A DNA stretch of 6,181 bases from JBDSGC01 sp046594105 (GTDB lineage Bacteria > Acidobacteriota > Thermoanaerobaculia > Gp7-AA8): assembly GCA_046594105.1 (NCBI GenBank), contig JBKJQB010000161.1, positions 1 to 6,181 of the forward strand. Reading direction: 5' to 3'. The notes beneath the pieces are model-generated. The model was not told where the DNA came from and did no database searches. It worked only from the letters and a program-made list of their open reading frames with translations. The translations under genes were made by a program, and so were the position numbers. Positions within the stretch are counted from its first letter, which is position 1. Each line of letters opens with the position of its first letter. Positions 1 through 5,225 of this stretch are shown piece by piece.

Positions 1-1046
1 CGCTGCCGCGCCTCGGTCCACACGATGGGCAGCCCGAACTGCAGCGAGGCGATGCCGCCCCACGCCGCCTCGAAATCTCCCACATCGGCGCGCTTCAGCG
101 ATGGATGACACGGCGAGTGGTCGCTGACGATCGCCGTGAACAGACCGTCGTGCACGCCTTCCCACAACTCCTCACGATTGGAATGCTCGCGGATCGGCGG
201 TGCGCACTTGAACTCCGTGGCGCCCGGCGGAATCGACTCCGCATCGAAGTGCAGGTAGTGCGGTGTCGTCTCCGCAGTGAACGGAATCCCAGCGTCCCGA
301 GCCTCGTCAATCCTCTCCAGCGAGCCAGCTGAGGAGAGATGGACGACGTGAGCAGGGGAGCGTGTCCGAGCGCACTCATTGATCAGCAGCTCGATGGCCT
401 GATCTTCCGCAGACGGCGGCCGCGACGCCAGGTACCGCGCATAGGTCCGCACATCGCCATGCAGATGCGCCGCGGCCTCGGCGATCGGACCGGGCAGCTC
501 CGCATGCACCAGCAGCCGCGATCCCTGATCGCGCAGCGACTCCAGCGCCTGCCGCAGACCGGCAGCGTCGAGATGTCCGAACTCCGGCACGCCGGAGTCG
601 ATGAGAAAACATTTGAATCCGAGGGCGCCGGCCTTGAGCATCGACGGAAGAGAGGCGGCGTTGCCAGGCACCGCGCCGCCCCACAGGCCGACGTCGACGT
701 GACACTTTCCCTCCATCGCTTCCGCCTTGGTCATCAACGCGGCGACGCTGGTCGTCGGCGGCAGGCTGTTGAGTGGCATGTCGACGATGGTGGTCACCCC
801 ACCCGCCGCTGCCGCCCGCGTGGCGCTGTCGAACCCTTCCCACTCGGTCCGGCCCGGTTCGTTGATGTGCACGTGCGAGTCGACCAGACCGGCCATCACT
901 GTGAGATCGCCATAATCAATGATGCCCGCGCCGGCGGGAACGTCATCGAAATCAGCGACCCGCTCGATACGACCGTCGCGGATGTGAATCGATGCCGCGC
1001 GCGTCCCGCCCGGAGTGACGACGGAACGGCTGCGAACGATGGTCAC
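1..1046 (-). CDS. allB: Allantoinase, C-terminus beyond the left window edge
   Basis: Amidohydrolase that hydrolyses allantoin to allantoate in cytoplasmic purine breakdown. The frame stays open from a GTG at 1046 to the window edge, giving 348 residues of a family that usually has about 450, so roughly the last quarter is missing. The metal-site residues of cyclic amidohydrolases are all visible: DSHVH (H58, H60) followed by NEPGRTEWEGF, typical of allantoinases; GFKCF (K145, the lysine expected to be carbamylated); LLVHAE (H181); VVHLSS (H236); and VSDHSPC (D309). These fall almost at the positions known for E. coli AllB. The start overlaps the xdhB stop by 4 bp (GTGA), indicating translational coupling and one operon; no clear Shine-Dalgarno is seen. 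Dihydropyrimidinase or dihydroorotase are alternatives, but the EPGRTEWEGF segment and the xdhB neighbour favour allantoinase. Confidence 0.93.
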   Translation of the reverse strand, partial: MTIVRSRSVVTPGGTRAASIHIRDGRIERVADFDDVPAGAGIIDYGDLTVMAGLVDSHVHINEPGRTEWEGFDSATRAAAAGGVTTIVDMPLNSLPPTTSVAALMTKAEAMEGKCHVDVGLWGGAVPGNAASLPSMLKAGALGFKCFLIDSGVPEFGHLDAAGLRQALESLRDQGSRLLVHAELPGPIAEAAAHLHGDVRTYARYLASRPPSAEDQAIELLINECARTRSPAHVVHLSSAGSLERIDEARDAGIPFTAETTPHYLHFDAESIPPGATEFKCAPPIREHSNREELWEGVHDGLFTAIVSDHSPCHPSLKRADVGDFEAAWGGIASLQFGLPIVWTEARQ

Positions 1047-3397
1047 GGCTGCGCCGCGGCGACTTCGCGCACGTCACCGCCGCCCTGCGCAACACGGCGC
1101 AACTCCGAGAGCCGCGAGAGAATCTCTTCCCCCGTCGCCGGCGCGTGCAGTTGCGCGATCTCGCCGGGCGCGCTGAGGTGCCGCAGCGCATCCTTCACCG
1201 CGCACCACACCGAAATGGCCAGCAACAGGGGAGGCTCGCCCACCGCCTTGCTCGATCGGATGTTCTGCGTGTTCGTGTCGTTCTCGATCCAGTCGACGTT
1301 GAAGATCTCCGGCACGTCGTGGATGTTCGGGATCTTGTACGTGGTCGGCGAGTGGCTGAGCAGCACGCCTTCCGGAGTGCGGCGCATCTCCTCGTTGGTC
1401 AGCCAGCCCATGCCCTGGATGAAGGCGCCGGTGATCTGGCCGCGATCGATGCCGGGATTGATCGAGGTGCCGATGTCCATCAGCAGATCGCTCCTCCGCA
1501 CCTTCATCGCTCCCGTGAACCGGTCGATCTCCACTTCGGAGACCGCCCAGCCCTTCGTGAAGTAAAGGAACGGCGTGCCGCAGCCGCGATCGGCGTCCCA
1601 GTCGATGCCCTGCGTCGAGTAGAACCCGCGCTCGCCGAGGGAGACGCGCTCCTTGTACGCCATCATCACCAGCTCTTCGAACGTCAATTTCGCATCGGGC
1701 TGCCGGTGGTCATGGATCGCGCCGTTCGCGAACACGATGCGCTCCGGATCGGCCTCCACTTTCGACTCGCGGGCAAAATGCTCCGCGGCGACGACGGCCA
1801 TGCGCGCGCGGATCCTGCGGCAGGCATCGACCGCCGCGCTGCCGTTCAAATCCGCGCCGCTCGACGCCGCGGTGGCCGAGGTGTTGTTGTTCTTCTCGGT
1901 GGAGGTGGGCATGAGGAGGACGCGCGTCGCATCGATCCCAAACTCCTCGGCCACCAGCTGACGGATCTTCGTGTTCACCCCCTGGCCCATCTCCGTCGCG
2001 CCAGTGGAGACCTGCACCGAGCCGTCGAGGTAGATGTTGACGAGAGCGTTGGCCTGGTTGAGGAACTTCGTGTTGAAGGAGATGCCGAACTTTACGCCGG
2101 TCATCGACAGCCCGCGCAGATGCGTCCGCGAGGTGCGATTGAACTTGGAGACCTCGATGCGCCGCCGGTCGTAGTCAGCCTTCTTCCGCAGCTCGGTGAA
2201 GATCGCCGGCAGCGTGTTCCTGGTGATCTGCTGGTTGTACGGCGTGAGATCGCGCTCGCCGATTCCGTAGCAGTTGCGGATGCGCACGTCGGCGGCGTCC
2301 AGCTTCAGGAATGAGGCGATCTCCTCGAGGATGTTCTCGAGCGTGATCGCTCCCTGCGGCCCACCGAAGCCGCGGAACGCGGTGTTGGGCGGCAGGTTGG
2401 TGCGGCAGACGGTTCCGGTGATCCACGCCGCCGGCAGGTAGTAGGCATTGTCGATGTGGGTCATGGCACGGCCCATCACCGCGGTGGAGAGATCGGCGAA
2501 CGCGCCGCCATCGGAGTAGAGATCGGCGCGCAGCGCCGTGATCACGCCGTGGTCATCGAAGCCGACGCGCCAGTCGTTCTGGAACGGATGCCGCCCGCCG
2601 GTCACCGCCATGTCATCGTCTTTGATGTAGGCGATGCGCGCCGCGCGCTTGGTTACCTGCGCCACCAGCGCTGCCATCGCCGCCGGATGCGTGGCCTGGC
2701 ACTCCTTCCCGCCAAACCCGCCGCCCATGCGCTTGGTGACCACCGTGACCTGGTTCAAGGCCAGCCCCAGCACATGCGCGATCACCTCCTGCACCTCGGA
2801 GGGATTCTGCGTCGAAGAGTGAACCGTGAGCGCCCCGAACTCCCCAGGAATCGCCAGGGCCGCCTGCGACTCCAGATAGAAATGATCCGCCCCACCATTG
2901 ACCCACACGCCTTCCAGCGTGTGTTTCGCGGAGGCAAACCCTGCATCGAGATCCCCGCGCCTGATCGTCCGCACCGGTCCAATGAACTGCCCCAGCCGCT
3001 TCGCATGATCGATGGTAAACACCGGCTCGAGCACCTCGAAGTCACCCTTGATCGCCGCCTTCGCCCGCCGCACGCACTCCCGAGTCTCCCCCGCAATCAC
3101 CACGATCGGATGTCCGATGAAGGAGACCAATTCCTCCGCCAGCAACACCTCATCCTTGAGGATCGGCCCGAACACGTTATGAGCCAGATCTTCGTGGGTC
3201 AGCAGCGCGACAATCCCGGGGATGTTCTGCGCGGCCTCTAGATCGAGCGATTTGATCCGCCCATGCGCGATGGGGGACCCATAGAAATCGACGAACACCT
3301 CCCCGCGTACGGGAGGCATGTCATCGACATAGATCGACTCCCCGGTGACATGCCCGATCGCGGAGTCATGAGGGATGTTTTTGCCGACGGAGGACAT
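1043..3397 (-). CDS. xdhB: Xanthine dehydrogenase, molybdopterin-binding subunit
   Basis: Large catalytic subunit of the cytoplasmic Mo enzyme oxidising hypoxanthine to xanthine and urate; 784 aa, close to the roughly 777 aa of Rhodobacter capsulatus XdhB. Residues 1-140 hold the a/b hammerhead domain. Then come STQNP (Q197, Mo-oxo contact), MGGGFGGKE (224-232), GRAMTHIDN (R310), AFRGFGGPQ (F344, substrate stacking), MGQG (470-473), and AVGEPPL with the catalytic base E721. E232 and R310 correspond to bovine E802 and R880, which hold the purine; aldehyde oxidases lack this pair, so xanthine is the likely substrate. The ATG at 3397 (MSSVGKNIPH) is preferred: the frame is open to 3556, but that extension only translates transposon repeat sequence. 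A TACACT box lies 9 nt upstream. The partner XdhA (FeS/FAD) is not adjacent. Downstream allB overlaps by 4 bp. Confidence 0.95.
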   Translation of the reverse strand: MSSVGKNIPHDSAIGHVTGESIYVDDMPPVRGEVFVDFYGSPIAHGRIKSLDLEAAQNIPGIVALLTHEDLAHNVFGPILKDEVLLAEELVSFIGHPIVVIAGETRECVRRAKAAIKGDFEVLEPVFTIDHAKRLGQFIGPVRTIRRGDLDAGFASAKHTLEGVWVNGGADHFYLESQAALAIPGEFGALTVHSSTQNPSEVQEVIAHVLGLALNQVTVVTKRMGGGFGGKECQATHPAAMAALVAQVTKRAARIAYIKDDDMAVTGGRHPFQNDWRVGFDDHGVITALRADLYSDGGAFADLSTAVMGRAMTHIDNAYYLPAAWITGTVCRTNLPPNTAFRGFGGPQGAITLENILEEIASFLKLDAADVRIRNCYGIGERDLTPYNQQITRNTLPAIFTELRKKADYDRRRIEVSKFNRTSRTHLRGLSMTGVKFGISFNTKFLNQANALVNIYLDGSVQVSTGATEMGQGVNTKIRQLVAEEFGIDATRVLLMPTSTEKNNNTSATAASSGADLNGSAAVDACRRIRARMAVVAAEHFARESKVEADPERIVFANGAIHDHRQPDAKLTFEELVMMAYKERVSLGERGFYSTQGIDWDADRGCGTPFLYFTKGWAVSEVEIDRFTGAMKVRRSDLLMDIGTSINPGIDRGQITGAFIQGMGWLTNEEMRRTPEGVLLSHSPTTYKIPNIHDVPEIFNVDWIENDTNTQNIRSSKAVGEPPLLLAISVWCAVKDALRHLSAPGEIAQLHAPATGEEILSRLSELRRVAQGGGDVREVAAAQP

Positions 3398-3406
3398 GGG
3401 TTGGGT

Positions 3407-3412
3407 AGTGTA
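3407..3412 (-). promoter_or_regulatory. Candidate -10 box of the xdhB-allB operon
   Basis: On the minus strand TACACT lies 9 nt before the xdhB ATG, so transcription would begin at or next to the start codon. No Shine-Dalgarno precedes the ATG, which fits a leaderless mRNA. The -35 is weak (TGCTCA at a 17-nt spacing). The box sits in the 60 bp between xdhB and the neighbouring transposable element. Inferred from position and match only. Confidence 0.4.
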
Positions 3413-3457
3413 CGACGGACGAAAGGTGGTGAGCAGTTTCGGGCCGTTCGCAATAAA

Positions 3458-3546
3458 AGCCGCGGAGCGGCGAAATCTAGGTAGCCCAGCGCGTGAGCGC
3501 TGGGTTGGAGATAGCGCTCCAAACGTGAGCCGCGGAGCGGCGACAT
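3458..3546. repeat. Left compound palindromic end of the miniature element
   Basis: An 89-bp end made of hairpins. The 15-mer AGCCGCGGAGCGGCG (stem GCCGC/GCGGC, loop GGA) occurs at 3458-3472 and 3528-3542. Between them are CCCAGCGCGTGAGCGCTGGG at 3485-3504 (8-bp stem, 4-nt loop) and TTGGAG-ATAGCG-CTCCAA at 3505-3522 (6-bp stem). It is the inverted counterpart of 3686-3774, but the last hairpin has a different sequence there. Confidence 0.9.
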
Positions 3547-3672
3547 TCATTTCCACATGTAGCGCTCGTCCGACTCCATCCCGTGTTCGGCGAGAAAGCG
3601 CCGCACCTCGTCCTGGTAGGTCACCCGACGGTGGCGCTCCTCCTGGCGTTCGATGTAGAGGATCGTCGTCAT
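3547..3672 (-). pseudogene. Transposase C-terminal remnant, 41-codon in-frame ORF
   Basis: Runs from an ATG at 3672 to a TGA at 3547. After three or four junction residues it matches the final 39 residues of the 150-aa transposase at 3991-4443 with about five substitutions (ILYIERQEERH against IRYIEHQEEHH, and MWK against MWE at the end). It keeps the tyrosine and the glutamine four residues later (Y-x-x-x-Q) of the Y1 active-site helix, but lacks the HUH motif and the rest of the fold. The reading frame and a start codon survive the deletion, which may be chance. It cannot be a transposase alone. I call it a remnant, though a short peptide cannot be excluded. Confidence 0.85.
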
Positions 3673-3685
3673 TCTGCTCACCCGA

Positions 3686-3774
3686 ATGTCGCCGCTCCGC
3701 GGCTGGGAACCTGGTGGTCGCTCAGGTCCCAGCGCTCACGCGCTGGGCTACGTAGATGCCGCCGCTCCGCGGCT
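3686..3774. repeat. Right compound palindromic end of the miniature element
   Basis: Identical to 4468-4556 except one base (C at 3759 for T). Contains the 15-mer CGCCGCTCCGCGGCT at 3690-3704 and 3760-3774, the stem-loop CCCAGCGCTCACGCGCTGGG at 3728-3747, and a further stem ACCTG/CAGGT (3709-3713 with 3723-3727). It is the inverted form of the left end in layout. Confidence 0.9.
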
Positions 3775-3801
3775 TGGGCCCGCTCGAGCGAACGGAGACG
3801 T

Positions 3802-3867
3802 GACCGGGTCAGGCCTTCGTTATTCGTTTGGAAAGGCGACCGGGACAGGCCCTCACGATTCGTTTGG
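3802..3867. repeat. Two imperfect 30-bp direct repeats, 36-bp period
   Basis: Units at 3802-3831 and 3838-3867 share 25 of 30 bases; both begin GACCGGG and end ATTCGTTTGG. They fill about half of the 127-bp spacer (3775-3901) between the two transposon copies, and no gene is recognised in that spacer. The period is a multiple of three, so every frame reads as a 12-residue repeat (DR-x-RPS-x-FVW in one plus frame), but no start or ribosome site supports translation. Confidence 0.75.
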
Positions 3868-3901
3868 CGGGCCGCCTAGGCTTTTCCATACGCGCAGCAA
3901 A

Positions 3902-3991
3902 AGCCGCGGAGCGGCGAAATCTAGGTAGCCCAGCGCGTCAGCGCTGGGTTGGAGATGGCCTTTCCAATCGTGAGCCGCGGAGCGGCGACAT
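3902..3991. repeat. Left compound palindromic end of the full element
   Basis: The 15-mer AGCCGCGGAGCGGCG lies at 3902-3916 and 3973-3987, with CCCAGCGCGTCAGCGCTGGG at 3929-3948. Next comes TTGGA...TCCAA (3949-3953 with 3963-3967). Compared with 3458-3546 the changes fall mainly in hairpin loops and in the third hairpin, whose arms still pair. Confidence 0.9.
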
Positions 3992-4443
3992 CATTCCCAC
4001 ATGAAGCGCTCGTCGGACTCCATGCCGTGTTCTGCGAGGAAGCGCCGCACCTCGTCCTGGTAGGTCACCCGCCGGTGGTGTTCCTCCTGGTGTTCGATGT
4101 AACGGATCACGCCATCGATTCCTGACTTGCTGACGCTGAAGGCCGCGTAACCCTTCTGCCATGCGAACTTTGAACGTGCAGGCCATTTCTCATGGATCCA
4201 TTTCGAAGAGTTTGCTTTGAGCGTTCGCACGCAGTCCGCGACAGACATCGTAACCGGAAGATCGAACAGCATGTGGACGTGATCGGCTGCGCCGCCTGCG
4301 ACGATCCTCCGGCCGCCGGTGTTCTCGATGATTCCGCCGAGGTATGCGTGACATTCGGCAGCGAAATCGTGCTCGAGGAAGGGAAAGCGGTGCTTCGTGC
4401 TGAAGATGAGGTGGGTGAGCAGCGAGGTGAAGCGGTGACTCAT
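3991..4443 (-). CDS. REP-associated tyrosine transposase (IS200/IS605 TnpA-like, Y1_Tnp)
   Basis: A 150-aa HUH-superfamily transposase that cuts and joins single-stranded DNA at hairpin ends through a tyrosine-DNA bond. Visible motifs are the N-terminal strand FTSLLTHLIFSTKHRFPFL (5-23), the metal-binding HUH pair in ADHVHMLFDLP (H55, H57), WQKGYAAFSVS (95-105), and the active-site helix YIEHQ with Y115 and Q119, the Tyr-x-x-x-Gln spacing of IS200-type TnpA. All key residues are present, so the enzyme may be active. Length is normal for the family. The ATG at 4443 is chosen because it begins the conserved MSHRFTS start; an upstream ATG at 4454 is out of frame and stops at once. A TAGAAT box lies 9 nt before the start. 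It is flanked by the palindromic ends and has no tnpB or accessory gene. Confidence 0.93.
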   Translation of the reverse strand: MSHRFTSLLTHLIFSTKHRFPFLEHDFAAECHAYLGGIIENTGGRRIVAGGAADHVHMLFDLPVTMSVADCVRTLKANSSKWIHEKWPARSKFAWQKGYAAFSVSKSGIDGVIRYIEHQEEHHRRVTYQDEVRRFLAEHGMESDERFMWE

Positions 4444-4452
4444 GTTGCCGTC

Positions 4453-4458
4453 ATTCTA
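4453..4458 (-). promoter_or_regulatory. Candidate -10 box of the transposase gene
   Basis: TAGAAT on the minus strand, 5 of 6 matches to TATAAT, 9 nt before the ATG at 4443. The region where a -35 would lie is inside the inner hairpin of the right end and has no good match. The miniature copy has CAGAAT in the same place. Confidence 0.35.
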
Positions 4459-4467
4459 TCTTGCCGG

Positions 4468-4556
4468 ATGTCGCCGCTCCGCGGCTGGGAACCTGGTGGT
4501 CGCTCAGGTCCCAGCGCTCACGCGCTGGGCTACGTAGATGTCGCCGCTCCGCGGCT
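4468..4556. repeat. Right compound palindromic end of the full element
   Basis: One mismatch in 89 bases to 3686-3774. The 15-mer CGCCGCTCCGCGGCT lies at 4472-4486 and 4542-4556, and CCCAGCGCTCACGCGCTGGG at 4510-4529; an ACCTG/CAGGT stem lies between. It sits just upstream of the transposase start and 67 bp before the toxin-antitoxin promoter. Confidence 0.9.
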
Positions 4557-4623
4557 TCCGCGCTGTGGAAGTTTTGTGAAGGAAGAGTCCTCTACTCCAT
4601 GGAGAGAGCGACGGCTGGTCGGT

Positions 4624-4653
4624 TTGACGAACCCGTACGACATCACGTACGCT
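4624..4653 (+). promoter_or_regulatory. Promoter of the yefM-yoeB operon
   Basis: TTGACG at 4624-4629, an 18-nt spacer, and TACGCT at 4648-4653. The -35 has 5 of 6 consensus matches and the -10 keeps the key T, A and final T. The antitoxin ATG at 4662 begins 8 nt after the -10, so the transcript is expected to be leaderless or nearly so. No Shine-Dalgarno is present. Confidence 0.65.
4634..4651 (+). promoter_or_regulatory. Probable YefM-YoeB operator, paired CGTACG hexamers
   Basis: Two identical palindromic hexamers, CGTACG at 4634-4639 and 4646-4651, lie 12 bp centre to centre inside the promoter; the second overlaps the -10 box. E. coli YefM is known to bind paired TGTACA cores at the same 12-bp spacing. 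The shared GTAC core, the spacing and the position over the promoter suggest autorepression by the antitoxin-toxin complex. Binding itself is inferred. Confidence 0.65.
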
Positions 4654-4661
4654 GCGCTCTC

Positions 4662-4904
4662 ATGAAGACGATCACGGCCAGCGAGGCGCGCACGAATCTC
4701 TACAAGCTGATCGACGAAACCAACGTCGCCAGCGAACCGGTGCACATTACCGGGAAGCGCGCCGATGCCGTGCTGGTCTCACTGGACGACTGGCAAGCCA
4801 TTCAGGAAACGCTGCATCTCCTGTCGATTCCGGGCATGCGTGCGTCGATCCGTAAGGGTCTGGCCACACCGGTCAAGGAGTGTATGGAGTCGCTGGCCTG
4901 GTGA
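4662..4904 (+). CDS. yefM: YefM/Phd-family antitoxin
   Basis: An 80-aa antitoxin that neutralises the downstream RNase toxin and represses its own operon. The N-terminus MKTITASEARTNLYKLIDE is the classical Phd/YefM DNA-binding start; R10 matches the arginine E. coli YefM uses for operator contact. Residues 28-47 (HITGKRADAVLVSLDDWQAI) complete the fold. The C-terminal half (48-80, ETLHLLSIPGMRASI...) matches the E. coli ETAYLL segment that wraps the toxin. The ATG at 4662 follows the promoter by 8 nt; the frame is open upstream to 4461, but only through transposon repeat. The stop overlaps the toxin GTG by 4 bp. Length is normal (E. coli 83 aa). Confidence 0.93.
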   Translation: MKTITASEARTNLYKLIDETNVASEPVHITGKRADAVLVSLDDWQAIQETLHLLSIPGMRASIRKGLATPVKECMESLAW

Positions 4905-5167
4905 GCCGCTGGCGGGTTGTGTTCACGCCGCAGGCCGTCAAAGATGCCAGGAAGCTGAGCCGCTCGGCGCTGAAGCCCAAAGCGGAGGCTCTTCTCGACA
5001 TTCTTCGCAACGATCCCTTCCAGGCGCCGCCGCCGTTCGAGAAGCTGGTGGGCGATCTCGCTGGCGCGTCCTCGCGACGGATCAACATTTACCATCGTCT
5101 TGTTTATCAGGTGCTGCGTCGCGAGAAGATTGTGAAGGTCCTGCGCATGTGGACGCACTATGAATGA
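4901..5167 (+). CDS. yoeB: YoeB/Txe-family mRNA interferase toxin
   Basis: An 88-aa RelE-fold endoribonuclease expected to cut mRNA in the ribosomal A site when freed from YefM. Compared with E. coli YoeB (84 aa), the active-site residues are kept: E47 in PFEKL (E46 in E. coli), R66 in YHRLVY (R65), and the C-terminal pair H86-Y87 (H83-Y84). SSRRINIYHRLVYQV (57-71) is the family signature. The start is the GTG at 4901, overlapping the antitoxin stop by 4 bp (GTGA); GGAG at 4886-4889 is a possible, somewhat distant Shine-Dalgarno. An in-frame GTG at 4880 would add seven residues and is less likely. The toxin appears intact. It converges with the gene at 5226-5849, 58 bp apart, with no convincing terminator between. 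Confidence 0.93.
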   Translation: MSRWRVVFTPQAVKDARKLSRSALKPKAEALLDILRNDPFQAPPPFEKLVGDLAGASSRRINIYHRLVYQVLRREKIVKVLRMWTHYE

Positions 5168-5225
5168 ACACACAGTGGATCGGGCGCGCAGGCCGCAGCG
5201 GATCCGAAGAACCGGATGAGGAGCG

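Larger units (their letters stand above)
3458..3774 (-). mobile_element. Miniature RAYT/IS200-like element, non-autonomous copy
   Basis: A 317-bp shortened copy of the element at 3902-4556, in the same orientation. Its outer ends match that copy: the right ends (3686-3774 and 4468-4556) differ at one base in 89, and the left ends are nearly identical over the first 55 bases. About 338 bp of the transposase gene is missing, leaving only its 3' part (3547-3672). The HUH catalytic motif is lost, so movement would need a transposase in trans, presumably from the full copy 127 bp away. The conserved sequence may reach a few bases further left, since CGCAnnAAAAGCC is shared at 3449-3461 and 3893-3905. 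The left end lies 61 bp from the xdhB start. Confidence 0.85.
3902..4556 (-). mobile_element. Full-length RAYT/IS200-like element (REPtron-type)
   Basis: A 655-bp unit: compound hairpin ends of 90 bp (left) and 89 bp (right) in inverted orientation, enclosing a single Y1 transposase gene. IS200/IS605 and RAYT transposases recognise subterminal hairpins in single-stranded DNA, and this layout fits: there are no long simple terminal inverted repeats and no evident target duplication. The transposase stop codon touches the left end directly. With the miniature copy at 3458-3774 it forms an autonomous/non-autonomous pair in tandem orientation. Confidence 0.88.

Noticed and set aside
339..2314. 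Long plus-strand open frames at 339-1565 and 1145-2314 opposite xdhB and allB.
   Set aside because: They are antisense shadows. The minus-strand frames show complete family motifs of XdhB and allantoinase, while the plus frames are arginine/alanine-rich with no recognisable motif, as expected in GC-rich DNA.
3398..3556. N-terminal extension of xdhB to an ATG at 3556 (53 extra residues).
   Set aside because: The extension only translates the transposon end repeat and spacer. XdhB homology begins at MSSVGKNIPH, and family length fits the start at 3397.
3686..3928. Plus-strand ORFs across the repeats (starting MSPLRGWEPGG) and a 12-residue repeat peptide in the spacer.
   Set aside because: These are translations of palindromic element ends and the 36-bp repeat; the same peptide recurs wherever the end recurs, and there is no start signal.
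3458..4556. CRISPR-like array because of the repeated 15-mers.
   Set aside because: Repeats alternate in orientation and the spacing is set by paired hairpins of transposon ends; there are no unique spacers of uniform length and no cas genes.
4595..4604. Palindrome CTCCATGGAG upstream of the TA promoter as a regulatory site.
   Set aside because: A single 10-bp palindrome with no repeat partner, lying outside the promoter; expected by chance at this length scale.
4461..4661. Extension of the antitoxin frame upstream to 4461.
   Set aside because: It runs through the transposon end and the promoter and operator; the YefM family start is at 4662.
5202..5217. Hairpin ATCCG-AAGAAC-CGGAT between the convergent yoeB and transglutaminase-like genes, as a bidirectional terminator.
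   Set aside because: The stem is only 5 bp, the loop is 6 nt and no T-tract follows on either strand; support is too weak.
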